DNA of 40,012 bases from assembly GCA_017652345.1 (NCBI GenBank), contig JAGCBE010000154.1, positions 1 through 40,012 on the forward strand, written 5' to 3'. The notes below the pieces were generated by a model that was not told the DNA's origin, did no database searches, and was given only the letters and a program-made list of their open reading frames with translations. Position numbers and translations under genes: made by a program. Below are positions 16,063 to 25,131 of this stretch, one piece after another; position 1 is the first letter of the stretch, and each line of letters begins with the position of its first letter. This stretch comes from Methanobrevibacter sp. Its GTDB lineage: Archaea > Methanobacteriota > Methanobacteria > Methanobacteriales > Methanobacteriaceae.

Positions 16063-17511
16063 ATGAATAAATTTTTAATCAGAAAAGATGTTTATGGTGA
16101 ATTAATAGAAAAGGGATATGGCAAGAAAGACTTGTCTAAACTCACAAAGAAGAAGATAACAGATAAAAACGGCCATACAAGAACCGTGTATGTAAAAAAC
16201 GGTGAACAGCCGGCAACTCAGCAGCAGCCAAAAGCCCAGGATGAACTTTCTCCTGAAAAGAAAGCTCGTTATGAAGAAATGCTTGAACAGGTAAAAGCAG
16301 GGCCAGAAGAAAATGCTTTATTTGTTCGTGGAAAAGGTATGCTCAACAAAAAGGATGCTATTGCACATCTTTCTGCAAAACTTGGAACAAAAACCGTAAA
16401 TAGTGCAGCACAAGGACATCTTGAATCAGATACACCACAAAATACTGATATAACAAAAGAAGATGAAGAAAGATTTGGTAAACAGGCTCTTTCTGGATTA
16501 TCTGGTAAGAGAACCGGTTCAGAAGAAAAGAAAACTCCAAAACTAGGACTAAAAGTTGGAGATACAGCTTTTACAAAATATGGTGAAAGGGCTGAAATAG
16601 TTGAAGTAGATGGTGAATGGGTAACGGCTAAAATGAATGGTCGTACAGAAAAATATAAAGAAAATGCTTTTAAGGGAAAAGTTGAAAAGAAGAAAACTCC
16701 AGAATCCTCAAATAAATCTGAAAAACCAACACAGGAACAAAAATATGATGATATTAAAGCTTTTGAAGAATATAAAACACTTGTAACTAAAGAAAATCCT
16801 ACAGATGAAGATCATAAAAGAGTAGGACAACTTATAATGGAACACTTCAATCATTCTAACGAGGCATGGCCAGGTGGAGCTAAACTTAAAGAGGAAAGTG
16901 GAACTTGGGAAAAAAGATACAATAACTTGAAAGAAGGTGATGAAGTAACAGCCTATGGTAGAGAATTAAAAGTTGTCAAAAAGAATGAATACAACAAGAC
17001 AATTAAGGCAGAATTTGTAACAAAGGATGGCAGAAAGCACACTACAGATTTAAGCATAATGGATATTGATGACAGTTCTTTTGATAAAGATGGTAAGGCA
17101 AAGAAAAGTGCAAAAGAATCAAAATCATCTGTAAACGGCTTTACTCTTGATGATATTTACCATCACGGCAGCGGTAAAGAATGGGCAGAGGTAAAAAGAA
17201 TAAATGATATGGAAACAGCCAAAGGTGTTGTAGAAATGATTGCTCAGAAGTATGGTGCAACAGATAAAGGCCGTGAACAATTGATGGACTTTATAGCTTA
17301 TAACATCGGTGGTACAAATCCTTTGTATGACAAACTTTATGAAGAATATGGTGTTGATGCAGATGACTTGGATATGGATTTTGAAGCAAGTCATGATTTA
17401 ATTCTTAATCAGGCAATGGGAAAAGATACAAAAAAGAACAGGGAACAGATAGCTGATTCTAAGTCAGACTTTGAAAGAAGATACAGACAGATGCTTGAAA
17501 GAGAAGGTTGA
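16063..17511 (+). CDS. Protein with shared N-terminal module, unknown
   Basis: 482 aa with a strong GGGAGG site. Residues 1-47 (MNKFLIRKDVYGELIEKGY, then KKKITDKNGHTRTVYVKNG) share the N-terminal module of the nuclease at 3261 and the zeta kinase at 6441. Residues about 160-205 look like a small SH3-like fold (LKVGDTAFTKYGERAEIVEV). The middle is low-complexity. The C-terminal 130 residues form a helical domain (TAKGVVEMIAQKYGATDKG, then MDFIAYNIGGTNPLYDKLYE). No catalytic motif is evident. It overlaps the next gene by one base (TGATG). By analogy with the other two, it may be another cargo protein. Confidence 0.6.
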   Translation: MNKFLIRKDVYGELIEKGYGKKDLSKLTKKKITDKNGHTRTVYVKNGEQPATQQQPKAQDELSPEKKARYEEMLEQVKAGPEENALFVRGKGMLNKKDAIAHLSAKLGTKTVNSAAQGHLESDTPQNTDITKEDEERFGKQALSGLSGKRTGSEEKKTPKLGLKVGDTAFTKYGERAEIVEVDGEWVTAKMNGRTEKYKENAFKGKVEKKKTPESSNKSEKPTQEQKYDDIKAFEEYKTLVTKENPTDEDHKRVGQLIMEHFNHSNEAWPGGAKLKEESGTWEKRYNNLKEGDEVTAYGRELKVVKKNEYNKTIKAEFVTKDGRKHTTDLSIMDIDDSSFDKDGKAKKSAKESKSSVNGFTLDDIYHHGSGKEWAEVKRINDMETAKGVVEMIAQKYGATDKGREQLMDFIAYNIGGTNPLYDKLYEEYGVDADDLDMDFEASHDLILNQAMGKDTKKNREQIADSKSDFERRYRQMLEREG

Positions 17512-18353
17512 TGACTAACTACACCATTGAATACGATTTATCAGAATTAAAAAACCTTACTGATAAGTTTGCAAAGACAGTTCAAAATGCTCCGGAAGCT
17601 GCATTACCAAACACGGCTAATGCCTTCCAGATGGCTGCTCAGTATGTCAGGAATATATGGACTAGCTATCTGAGTGGGGATCAACCATTAAACGGTATTG
17701 AGTTTATGGACGGTGTAACAAGTGCAATGGTACGTTCCATAAGAGCTCAAAGAAACGGTGATTTTGATTATTCTATATATTCAGATAACAGACAGCTTGA
17801 AGAAAAAACAAAAGGCCGTAAGGAAGTTGAGTATGATATGAAAAAAACACATCCTTACGGCAATAAATCAAGGGTAAGCAAAAAGGGAATACCTTACCTG
17901 ATTATTCCATTCAGATGGGGAACTCCAAACGGCAAAGGAACTAAAAGAGCTCATTTTAATAATTTTATACCACAAAAAAACTATGAAACATCGGTAAAAG
18001 GTCTTAATTTATCGGCTGTTGATTCTGCCAAAAAGTATTTTGAAGCCAATTTTAAGGGTGAAAACATTGAAAGACAGGGGTATTCTTGGGCAAAAAATGG
18101 CCGCTTGAAAGAAGATCAAGCCTGGGATAGCAGAAGTGTAGGAATGGTAAGAATGAAAGATGTTACAGGTTCTACATATTTTACATTCAGAATTGTTTCT
18201 GCAAAATCTCCAGCAGGAAGCTGGATTTATCATAGGGATGCAAAACCAGCTGTTGATATGATGGGTGCTTTGGAAAGAACTGTAAAACCAAAGATTGATG
18301 AAATGATAAGTGCCGGAATTCAGGCTGATAATAATATGTACAAGAACATGTAA
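17511..18353 (+). CDS. Putative tail-completion / minor virion protein
   Basis: 280 aa from the ATG at 17511, which overlaps the previous stop (TGATG) and has AGAGAAGG upstream. The N terminus (LSELKNLTDKFAKTVQNAPE) is helical, as in gp10-like or Mu gpG-like tail-completion proteins. Basic and aromatic-rich segments follow (PFRWGTPNGKGTKRAHFNNF). Location between neck proteins and the tail terminator candidate supports a joining role. The family match is uncertain. Confidence 0.55.
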   Translation: MTNYTIEYDLSELKNLTDKFAKTVQNAPEAALPNTANAFQMAAQYVRNIWTSYLSGDQPLNGIEFMDGVTSAMVRSIRAQRNGDFDYSIYSDNRQLEEKTKGRKEVEYDMKKTHPYGNKSRVSKKGIPYLIIPFRWGTPNGKGTKRAHFNNFIPQKNYETSVKGLNLSAVDSAKKYFEANFKGENIERQGYSWAKNGRLKEDQAWDSRSVGMVRMKDVTGSTYFTFRIVSAKSPAGSWIYHRDAKPAVDMMGALERTVKPKIDEMISAGIQADNNMYKNM

Positions 18354-18355
18354 TT

Positions 18356-18372
18356 TTCAACTACAAGTTGAA
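18356..18372. repeat. Perfect palindrome after neck operon
   Basis: TTCAAC-TACAA-GTTGAA starts two bases after the stop codon. It has no immediate T run. It could be a weak terminator for the operon or an operator for the gene at 18423. It differs from the repressor operator. Confidence 0.45.
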
Positions 18373-18422
18373 TGAAATATTTTTATTCACAGTTTATTCT
18401 TTAATTATGGAGGAATAAAACT

Positions 18423-18620
18423 ATGAATAAAAAACAAAAACTAATTGAGTATATCCTTGAAGATTTGAAAAGGGATAGTGGGGATTGTGAACTTTGTGTA
18501 AAAATGGGGTGGAAATGTCCTGTTTACATTCCAGATGATGCATCTTTAGATTTTCAGCCTGATACATCGGTTTGTAACTTTAGGGAGAATATATATAAAA
18601 CATTGACAATAGAACATTAA
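18423..18620 (+). CDS. Small Cys-rich protein, unknown
   Basis: 65 aa, ribosome site TGGAGGAAT. Four cysteines (DCELCVKMGWKCPVY and a later VCNF) suggest zinc binding. The N-terminal 20 residues form a charged helix. It is followed directly by the promoter of the tail operon, whose -35 box overlaps its last codons. Such gap genes between phage operons are often morons; function unknown. Confidence 0.6.
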   Translation: MNKKQKLIEYILEDLKRDSGDCELCVKMGWKCPVYIPDDASLDFQPDTSVCNFRENIYKTLTIEH

Positions 18621-18631
18621 TAGAATAAAAT
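18603..18631 (+). promoter_or_regulatory. Promoter of the tail operon (gate 3)
   Basis: TTGACA (18603-18608), a 17-bp spacer and TAAAAT (18626-18631). Hexamers, spacing and flanking bases (CATTGACAA at the start, GAATAAAAT at the end) match the baseplate operon promoter at 25625, so the two look like copies of one element. It lacks the repressor palindrome. Confidence 0.7.
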
Positions 18632-18694
18632 ATTATTAAGACAAAGATTTTGCAGATTCTGCATAATACATAATAATCAGTATGTCTTGAAAAA

Positions 18695-18745
18695 GGCAGC
18701 TTGGAATTTAATCCTTTTGGATTGGATTTTAGGCTGCCTTTTTTT
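18695..18745 (+). terminator. Gate terminator 3, before the tail operon
   Basis: A continuous 20-bp stem (18695-18714 with 18719-18738, several G-T pairs) capped by TTTT, then a T run. It lies between the promoter at 18603 and the ribosome site of the gene at 18772. The leader before it contains TATGTCTTGAAAAAGGCAG, close to the leaders of gates 1 and 2. Confidence 0.78.
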
Positions 18746-18771
18746 TATTTTGTTTTGGAGTTTTAAGGAAA

Positions 18772-19608
18772 ATGATTTACTACCTTAATTTAGGATTTGT
18801 ATTAGAACAGGCTCTTGTTGATGTAACAAAAACTTACATAGAAAGATTGCATCTTGATTCTGTTTACAACAATTTCCATATAACAGTAGTAAATGAACAT
18901 CCTTTTGCTCACATGATGATTGAAGATAAGACAACGGCTAATGATACATTTCCGGCTGTAGTAATTACTTCTCAAAGTGATGGTGAAGTTCCAGACTTGG
19001 CAAACATGACAGAAGTAAATCACGGTGTAAAAGTTACAAGCAAGGATTTGGATGATTTATTTGCTCAGGCAACAAGGCCAAAAACAAAAATAAATGATAA
19101 AACCGGAAATACTGAAATAGTTAAGAAAAGAGATGGTTCAATAGTAAGAGAAACGGTGCCAGGATATGTTTTGATTTATGATGAAGAAAGAATCAATCAG
19201 CTTAAAGAAATTGCAGATTCCAGAACTGTTGGAGAAGAACCAGGTGGAATATATGGCATAAAAATAGATTCAAGAAGAAGGGATAATATTTCTGTTGAGA
19301 TTTGGTGTGAGAACGATCAGTTGAAAGATGAACTTTATGAACACCTTAATCTGTTTTTTTCTTGTTCTTTAGACAGAATATTACATGAAAAATTCCGGAT
19401 GTTTGATTGTGCGATTTTCGGAAACAGGATTCATGGTGAAAGGTCAAGCAACTATAATTTCGATTTTGACGTTATGTTGTCTGGCTCACATCTAACTTTT
19501 TCCGTTGATTATAACGTATCACAGATTATTCTTGATACGGAAATAGAAAATATAACTACAGAAATTTTCTGGGAGGTAATCAATCATGTCAAAACAGAAA
19601 AATGCTGA
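18772..19608 (+). CDS. Putative tail terminator-like protein
   Basis: 278 aa, start after TTTAAGGAAA. The N-terminal helix (LNLGFVLEQALVDVTKTYIE) followed by beta strands (FHITVVNEHPFAHMMIED, FPAVVITSQSDGE) and a late HLNLFFSCSLDRILHEK helix resemble phage tail terminator or completion proteins. It is first in the operon that encodes sheath and tube, which supports the idea. I cannot assign a named family. Confidence 0.55.
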   Translation: MIYYLNLGFVLEQALVDVTKTYIERLHLDSVYNNFHITVVNEHPFAHMMIEDKTTANDTFPAVVITSQSDGEVPDLANMTEVNHGVKVTSKDLDDLFAQATRPKTKINDKTGNTEIVKKRDGSIVRETVPGYVLIYDEERINQLKEIADSRTVGEEPGGIYGIKIDSRRRDNISVEIWCENDQLKDELYEHLNLFFSCSLDRILHEKFRMFDCAIFGNRIHGERSSNYNFDFDVMLSGSHLTFSVDYNVSQIILDTEIENITTEIFWEVINHVKTEKC

Positions 19609-19945
19609 TTTGTCTGAGACAACAGAAAATGAAGTTACGGAAAATCTTGTTGAGCAGTCAGAACTTGAAGGAATTTCTTCTGAACCTGAACCGGTTGTAG
19701 AAGAAGTTGTTGAAAGTAAGCCGGAAATCGAAAAGCCGGCAAAAAAGGTTGCTAACATAAACAGAGTAACTACGGCTGCTGTTAAAGGCAATAAAAAAAT
19801 GGGTGTAGCAAAGTTTCTTTCTTACTATCCACAGGATGTTTACATTGAAGCTTTGCTTAGATTCTATTATCCAAAATCATTCTTTACTGTTGAAGAATGG
19901 TTTCAGCGTATTGAAGAAATCTTGAATACGCCTATTAATCACTAA
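19586..19945 (+). CDS. Small tail-operon protein, unknown
   Basis: 119 aa, start after GGGAGGT, overlapping the previous gene by 23 bases in another frame. Residues 1-60 are acidic and disordered-looking (EEVVESKPEIEKPAKK). Residues 70-119 form a compact helical domain (FLSYYPQDVYIEALLRFYYP, then EEWFQRIEEIL). It precedes the sheath gene by 17 bases. Probably structural or assembly-related. Confidence 0.65.
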   Translation: MSKQKNADLSETTENEVTENLVEQSELEGISSEPEPVVEEVVESKPEIEKPAKKVANINRVTTAAVKGNKKMGVAKFLSYYPQDVYIEALLRFYYPKSFFTVEEWFQRIEEILNTPINH

Positions 19946-19962
19946 AAAGGGAGGAAAGAAAA

Positions 19963-21705
19963 ATGGGTGTAAGTCCAGCTATATTTGAAAGTGCCGGTCA
20001 GCGTTCTGAACATTATGTTCCAGGTGTTTATGGCCGTAGTTTCAACGTTTCAAGTCCATCAGGAATCTCAGCCGGAAACTTGTGTGTTCTTGGTAAGTCA
20101 AACGGTGGAGAACCTTACAAAATGCTTGAATTTGGAAGTCTTGCCGATGCACAGCAGGTTCTTGTTGGTGGTGAACTTCTGGATGCTGTTGCTTATGCTT
20201 TCAGTGGTTCAAATACATTTGTTCCATCTAAAGTATATGCAATGCGTGTAAACAATGGTACACAGTCAAGTGTAACATTGCAGAGTGGTGCAACAGATCT
20301 GCTCACACTTAAATCATGGGATTGGGGTGTACATACAAACCAGCTTAAAATCATGATTGCAGCCGGTACTGTTGCCAATTCAAAGAAAATTACTCTTGCT
20401 TACAAAGATAAAACTCAGACTATTGATGATATTGTCAATGCAGCTCTTGAAGTAAATTATCTTGGTGATGGTGTAACTCCAACAGTTTCTGTTGGAACCG
20501 ATAATATCAGTTTCGGTGCAATGACAGATGTTGAAGCTCCTGATGAACCAGAACCGATTGATACTCTTACAGTTTCTTTTGCAGATTTTGATACCCTTGA
20601 ATCACTTGTTACTTATGTAAACGAAGGTGGAGTATGGGGATTGTCTATTGTCGGAAACAATACAGAAATGAAATCTGTAAATCTTGATACTGTAACAAAT
20701 CAGGCTGTTGCAGAGACAGGAACAATTCTTTATGCAAACTTTGTTTCATTCTATGCTGCAATCAGTTCAATGGAATACATTGGAAGTGTTGTAATAGATT
20801 CTGCTACAACTCGCCAGGTTCCTGACAATACAGATGGTTTTGTTTACTTCACAGGTGGAACTGTCGGTTCTTATACTGTTACTCAGTGGCAGGATGCTCT
20901 CAAAGCTCTTGAACTTGAAGATGTACAGATTATTGCAACACCATCTACAGAAGCAGCAGTTCATACTCTTATCAGCGCACATTGTACTTCTATGAGCAAT
21001 GTTATGAATCGTAAGGAAAGAACTTGTATTCTTGGTGGTGCTGTAGGTATGACAGATGCAGCTGCAATTACAGAAGCTCAGGGATTGAATAACAGACTTG
21101 TTTCATTCTGTTGTGATAACCCTATTAAGGTAAACCTTATAAGCGGTAAAACAGAAACTTTGACAGGTGCCATGCTTGGTGTAATGCTTGCTGCAATGGA
21201 GAGCGCAATGTCTCCAAACAATCCTTTGACATTCAAGCAGCTTAATGTTCTTGGATTCTCAAAGATTCGTAATATCACAAATATCACAAGCCTTATCAAA
21301 GCCGGTATTATGGTTTGTAACTCGAATCCTGAAAACCTTTCAGAATATATCTGTATTCGTGCTTTGACAACTTTCCAGGGTGATGATCTTATCAACAATG
21401 AACGTTCAATGGTTCGTGAAGATTTGTTCATGAATCGTGATTTAAGAGCATCTTTCAGACCGGTTATAGGTTCAAGTGGCATTTCTACAAATGCTGCAAT
21501 CAGAACTCTTAAAGACAAAGCAGCTGAATGGGCTTTGAACGGATATATTGTTCCAACAGATTCAAATGAAAATGTTTGGGATATTAAGGTAAGAATCAAT
21601 GGTGATAAGGTATTTATTACCTATTCACGTTATCTTACAGCTCCGGTTAATTTCGTATTTATTACGGCAATTAATCACATCTATACATCTACAGTAGAAC
21701 TGTAA
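19963..21705 (+). CDS. Contractile tail sheath protein
   Basis: 580 aa, start after GGGAGGA. The N terminus (EHYVPGVYGRSFNVSSPSG), a propeptide-like beta region, and the C-terminal domain (RDLRASFRPVIGSSGISTNA, then a final VFITYSRYLTAPVNFVFIT segment) follow the tail-sheath family layout, with a variable insertion around residues 180-270. Sheath contraction drives tube penetration. The tail tube gene follows directly, as is usual for myophages and fixes the virion type. Confidence 0.88.
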   Translation: MGVSPAIFESAGQRSEHYVPGVYGRSFNVSSPSGISAGNLCVLGKSNGGEPYKMLEFGSLADAQQVLVGGELLDAVAYAFSGSNTFVPSKVYAMRVNNGTQSSVTLQSGATDLLTLKSWDWGVHTNQLKIMIAAGTVANSKKITLAYKDKTQTIDDIVNAALEVNYLGDGVTPTVSVGTDNISFGAMTDVEAPDEPEPIDTLTVSFADFDTLESLVTYVNEGGVWGLSIVGNNTEMKSVNLDTVTNQAVAETGTILYANFVSFYAAISSMEYIGSVVIDSATTRQVPDNTDGFVYFTGGTVGSYTVTQWQDALKALELEDVQIIATPSTEAAVHTLISAHCTSMSNVMNRKERTCILGGAVGMTDAAAITEAQGLNNRLVSFCCDNPIKVNLISGKTETLTGAMLGVMLAAMESAMSPNNPLTFKQLNVLGFSKIRNITNITSLIKAGIMVCNSNPENLSEYICIRALTTFQGDDLINNERSMVREDLFMNRDLRASFRPVIGSSGISTNAAIRTLKDKAAEWALNGYIVPTDSNENVWDIKVRINGDKVFITYSRYLTAPVNFVFITAINHIYTSTVEL

Positions 21706-21717
21706 TGGAGGTAAAAA

Positions 21718-22257
21718 ATGGCTGATGGAATAGCACAATATACAAACGGTGTTGCAAGTTCTTTGTTCACTATTGGTTATCGTTGTCAGGTTCGTGTAGG
21801 AACAAACGCTGCTGATGCACAGGTTATCGGCTTTGTTGATTCTGCCGAAATGAGCAAACAGATACAGACACAAAGAGCTCAGGTTCTTGATTCAATTTTT
21901 CCGGCTTCAATTGATGCTCAGGCTATCAATGTAAACGGGCGATTGACAGGTTTCCTTGCAAGTCCAGCTGTTTACAAAGGAACTCAGGTTCTTAATGGTG
22001 GTGGAAAAGTTTCACTTTCTTCATTCAACCCAAAAACAGCAGACTTCAAAAATGGTACTGTAGTCTCAAAATTCAAATATCTGGACTTCTATGATGAAAA
22101 GAAAAAAATCATTCTTGGTTCAGTTGATACACTTATTTCTACCGGTTATACAATTACTTTAAACGGTGGAACTTATGTAAAGGCAAATGTAAGCTTTGAA
22201 GCTCTTGATATGAGTTCAGGAGAAGATTACGAAGCACAGACAGATGCAGAAGTATAA
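21718..22257 (+). CDS. Tail tube protein
   Basis: 179 aa, start after TGGAGGT. A mostly beta protein (IGYRCQVRVGTNAADAQVIG, then ALDMSSGEDYEAQTD at the end), of a size and position typical for the tube protein after the sheath gene. The tube forms the channel for DNA. A strong hairpin directly follows the gene. Confidence 0.85.
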   Translation: MADGIAQYTNGVASSLFTIGYRCQVRVGTNAADAQVIGFVDSAEMSKQIQTQRAQVLDSIFPASIDAQAINVNGRLTGFLASPAVYKGTQVLNGGGKVSLSSFNPKTADFKNGTVVSKFKYLDFYDEKKKIILGSVDTLISTGYTITLNGGTYVKANVSFEALDMSSGEDYEAQTDAEV

Positions 22258-22263
22258 CAAGGG

Positions 22264-22300
22264 AAATTAGGGGAGATTTAGGGAAATTTCCCCTAATTTT
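22264..22300 (+). terminator. Strong hairpin after the tube gene
   Basis: AAATTAGGGG (22264-22273) pairs perfectly with CCCCTAATTT (22290-22299) around a 16-base loop. The following T run is short. It may reduce transcription of the chaperone and tape measure genes relative to sheath and tube, which are needed in many more copies. Confidence 0.6.
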
Positions 22301-22330
22301 CAAAAACTACAAATAAAAGGAAAAACTACT

Positions 22331-22837
22331 ATGGATTTGGAAAAAATTGAAGAAAAAACAGAACAGTTGGATGAAACACAGAAAGTAAGCATGTTTAATT
22401 CAATTGTTATGGGTAAAGATGTTACAGAAACAATAAAAACAAGCCGTGGAGATTTTAAGATTAAATATCCACGTTCTCGTGATATTCAACAGATAGGAAG
22501 ATTACAGGCTTTACGGCTTAACGGAATTCCTATTGAGTGCTTTGACAAGAATATCATTGCTTTAATGCAGGAAATAGCAACTCTTGATGTTATTGTTCTG
22601 GAAGGGCCGGCATGGTATGAAAATGCCAAAAAGGAAAATGTAAACTTTTCATGGGGTGATATTCCTTTACAGTCATATATTCAGGAGGTTTATGCTGCTG
22701 CATACACCTTTCGCCTTAAAGTGCAGAAACTCCTTGAAACAAATGGGGAAGAAGGAGATAAAGGAATGGATTCCGTTTCAGACACTGAAAATAATGGTAG
22801 TTCAGGACTTTTTGACGGCATCAGTTCAAAATCCTGA
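22331..22837 (+). CDS. Tail assembly chaperone, upstream frame
   Basis: 168 aa, start after AAAGGAAAA. Located between tube and tape measure genes, the standard place for the two-frame tail assembly chaperone. The N-terminal half (TSRGDFKIKYPRSRDIQQIG) is beta-rich; the C-terminal end is Ser/Gly-rich (ENNGSSGLFDGISSKS). The frame overlaps a second coding frame that continues to 23015. A possible slip site, CTTTTTG at 22808-22814, lies in the overlap. Confidence 0.75.
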   Translation: MDLEKIEEKTEQLDETQKVSMFNSIVMGKDVTETIKTSRGDFKIKYPRSRDIQQIGRLQALRLNGIPIECFDKNIIALMQEIATLDVIVLEGPAWYENAKKENVNFSWGDIPLQSYIQEVYAAAYTFRLKVQKLLETNGEEGDKGMDSVSDTENNGSSGLFDGISSKS

Positions 22838-23015
22838 ATTACAAGATGAAATGTATTATGCTGTATGGTTTGAATTCCTTATGAATTATGACAAGTTGGG
22901 AATCAGGGATGCTTACCAGAAAGAAAAAGAAAAACAGCAGACAGCTGTAAATGCAGATGAATTAAGAGCTTTAGGATATTCAGAAGAAGAAATCCAAAAA
23001 GCTCAGTTCGATTAA
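22794..23015 (+). CDS. Tail assembly chaperone, downstream frame (frameshift product)
   Basis: The downstream frame is related to the first by +1 or -2. It encodes about 73 residues (DFLTASVQNPELQDEMYYAV, then a helical end ALGYSEEEIQKAQFD). Its only in-frame ATG, at 22794, lacks a good ribosome site, so fusion to the upstream protein by programmed frameshift near 22808 is likely. A -2 shift is established for the phage Mu equivalent, whereas lambda uses -1. The start given is the local ATG, used only as a boundary. Confidence 0.65.
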   Translation: MVVQDFLTASVQNPELQDEMYYAVWFEFLMNYDKLGIRDAYQKEKEKQQTAVNADELRALGYSEEEIQKAQFD

Positions 23016-23025
23016 GGGGATTATC

Positions 23026-25131
23026 ATGGATCAGTTTACAATTAAAGGTAAAGTTATATGTGATACTGAAATTAATGGGCAGCCATTATCTGATAATTCC
23101 CTTAATGGAATGAGTGCCGTTGAAGATTGGCAAGCTTTTACAGATGCACAAGATGATTCGATAGATTCCATTAAAAATAATAATGCCTTAATGAAAGAAT
23201 TCGGTAATATCATGCCGGAAATGTTGAAGAATTTCCGTGCAATGAATGATATTGTTGCAAGAACAAATCAGAACTTACCGGCAATCGGTCATATAAAAAC
23301 ATCAGAAGAATTAAAGCAGAAACGTATAGATGATTACAGTAGACAAGGGCTTGTAAACCTTTTCAATAACGGAAGCAATATTGTTCAATCCTATGCTAAT
23401 GGCAATGTAAGTGGAATGGCTTTAAGTGGTGTCAATGCTATTTCAAACACAACTAATAATTTGTCAAAAATGGCAGAAACTGCTGATATGGCTAATCTTG
23501 CAAAAGGATTGGTTGCTGGTGGAGTAGTTGCTGCAATAGCTGGTGCCGTAATTAAAGGCGGAGATGCTTTAGCTTCAAAATTTATAGAAGAAATGCCAAT
23601 TATTTATGGAACAGGGAGAGCATTTGGTTCTACATCTGATTTTGATTCTATGACTTCATGGATGAAGATTAATGAATACAATAAAGGAACAGGCTTAGAT
23701 GTAGATACGTTCCAAGGATTGGCACAATCATTAAGAAAACAAGGTGTAGGAAATAATTTAAGCAGAGCAGAACAATTATCCCTTGCCGGAAGTATTGCAC
23801 AAACAACAGGAAGATGGGCTTATTATTCTGGTGGTGATGCCGGACAATTTGCAAACCTCGCTGGTATAATGTCAAGGTATGGTGGATCTTCAAATGTTGC
23901 AGGTGATTTTGATTATATAATGAGTGCCGGTTTAGCTAGTGGATTAAACAGAAATCAATTACCTGAATTCTTATCAGGAATACAAAAAGTAATGGAAGAT
24001 GGTATTGCCAAAGGCTTTACACGTTCTTCAACAGAAGTTGCTGATACTCTTTTGATGTTTTCTAAAATGTCAGGTAATAATGCTTTCTGGCAGGGTGAAC
24101 AGGGTGCAAAATTACTTAATCAGATGAACTCAGGACTTGCAAGTGCAACTGGAATGAGTAAAACAACGGATATTCTTGCCTATAGAGCTATTGCACAAGC
24201 ATATAATGGAAAACAGGAAGATGCATTAAAAGAATTATACCTTGATGATGGTGGATATGTTAATAACATGATGCTGCTTGAACAAGGACTGAATAAAAAT
24301 AACTTTGGTTCAGTTATGGGAGCAATTGTAGATTCAAGCACATCTACAGAAGGTCAAATTGAACGTATAAGGGAAATGTTTGGAGTTAATTATACCGGTG
24401 CTTCAAGAATATTACAATTATACAATAGCAAAGGTGGTAAAGTTACTGATACTGATATAAATGATATTATACAATCACCTGAAAATCAAAATAAGGAAAC
24501 TCGTAATCAAGAAGCTATAAATGATATAAAAACAGCTGTTGTTGCCATAGGTGAAGATATGGCAGAATTAAAAATTGAGGGTATGGAACTTGTTTCAAGT
24601 AATGTACAGCGTATAGCTGATTTTATTGTTGGTGATGCTGATGCAAAAGAAGCCGATAAACAATATTCAGAATTATACAAAACATTAACACCGGCTCAAA
24701 AAGCAGAATTTAATGACAGTTTAAGCTTAACTGCAACTTCACAAGAAAGACTTGCATTATTAAAACAATATATTGCAGGTGGTGTAGGTGTTCCTGAAAG
24801 TGTGAATTCTACAAAACTTTATTCAGATTATGCAAGTGGAAAACTTAAAAAGAAAATAAGATGGGGTACTGTAATAAAAGATTTAAATGAAATGCCAAAA
24901 TATATTGATGAAACTTATGGTTCCGAAATATTAAGTATGTTTGGTGGAGATACTGATGCTGCAAAAGACTTTATGGCTCAATTGCAGAAAAGTAAGAAAT
25001 TTACAGATAAAGTTGTGCAAGAAACAAAAGATAAATCTGTTACTAAAGAAGAAAAACAAGATACAATAAACTTATTAAAAGAAATAAAAAAGAGATTGGA
25101 TGAAGGTTTTACTATGACACAAACAGATTAG
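23026..25131 (+). CDS. Tail tape measure protein
   Basis: 701 aa, start after AAGGGG. A long, mostly helical protein with a hydrophobic segment near residues 160-182 (GLVAGGVVAAIAGAVIKGG), which fits insertion into the host membrane, and Gly/Ser-rich repeats after it. Placement after the chaperone pair is canonical. From the usual 0.15 nm per residue the tail would be about 100 nm long. Its stop abuts the convergent minus-strand gene. Confidence 0.82.
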   Translation: MDQFTIKGKVICDTEINGQPLSDNSLNGMSAVEDWQAFTDAQDDSIDSIKNNNALMKEFGNIMPEMLKNFRAMNDIVARTNQNLPAIGHIKTSEELKQKRIDDYSRQGLVNLFNNGSNIVQSYANGNVSGMALSGVNAISNTTNNLSKMAETADMANLAKGLVAGGVVAAIAGAVIKGGDALASKFIEEMPIIYGTGRAFGSTSDFDSMTSWMKINEYNKGTGLDVDTFQGLAQSLRKQGVGNNLSRAEQLSLAGSIAQTTGRWAYYSGGDAGQFANLAGIMSRYGGSSNVAGDFDYIMSAGLASGLNRNQLPEFLSGIQKVMEDGIAKGFTRSSTEVADTLLMFSKMSGNNAFWQGEQGAKLLNQMNSGLASATGMSKTTDILAYRAIAQAYNGKQEDALKELYLDDGGYVNNMMLLEQGLNKNNFGSVMGAIVDSSTSTEGQIERIREMFGVNYTGASRILQLYNSKGGKVTDTDINDIIQSPENQNKETRNQEAINDIKTAVVAIGEDMAELKIEGMELVSSNVQRIADFIVGDADAKEADKQYSELYKTLTPAQKAEFNDSLSLTATSQERLALLKQYIAGGVGVPESVNSTKLYSDYASGKLKKKIRWGTVIKDLNEMPKYIDETYGSEILSMFGGDTDAAKDFMAQLQKSKKFTDKVVQETKDKSVTKEEKQDTINLLKEIKKRLDEGFTMTQTD

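Noticed and set aside
18651..18676. TTGCAG with ATAATC as the tail-operon promoter
   Set aside because: The TTGACA/TAAAAT pair at 18603 is closer to consensus and is nearly a copy of the baseplate promoter.
22656..22793. Upstream part of the second chaperone frame as a separate gene start
   Set aside because: No ribosome site, and the sequence is the shadow of the upstream chaperone frame; only the part after about 22794 reads as protein.
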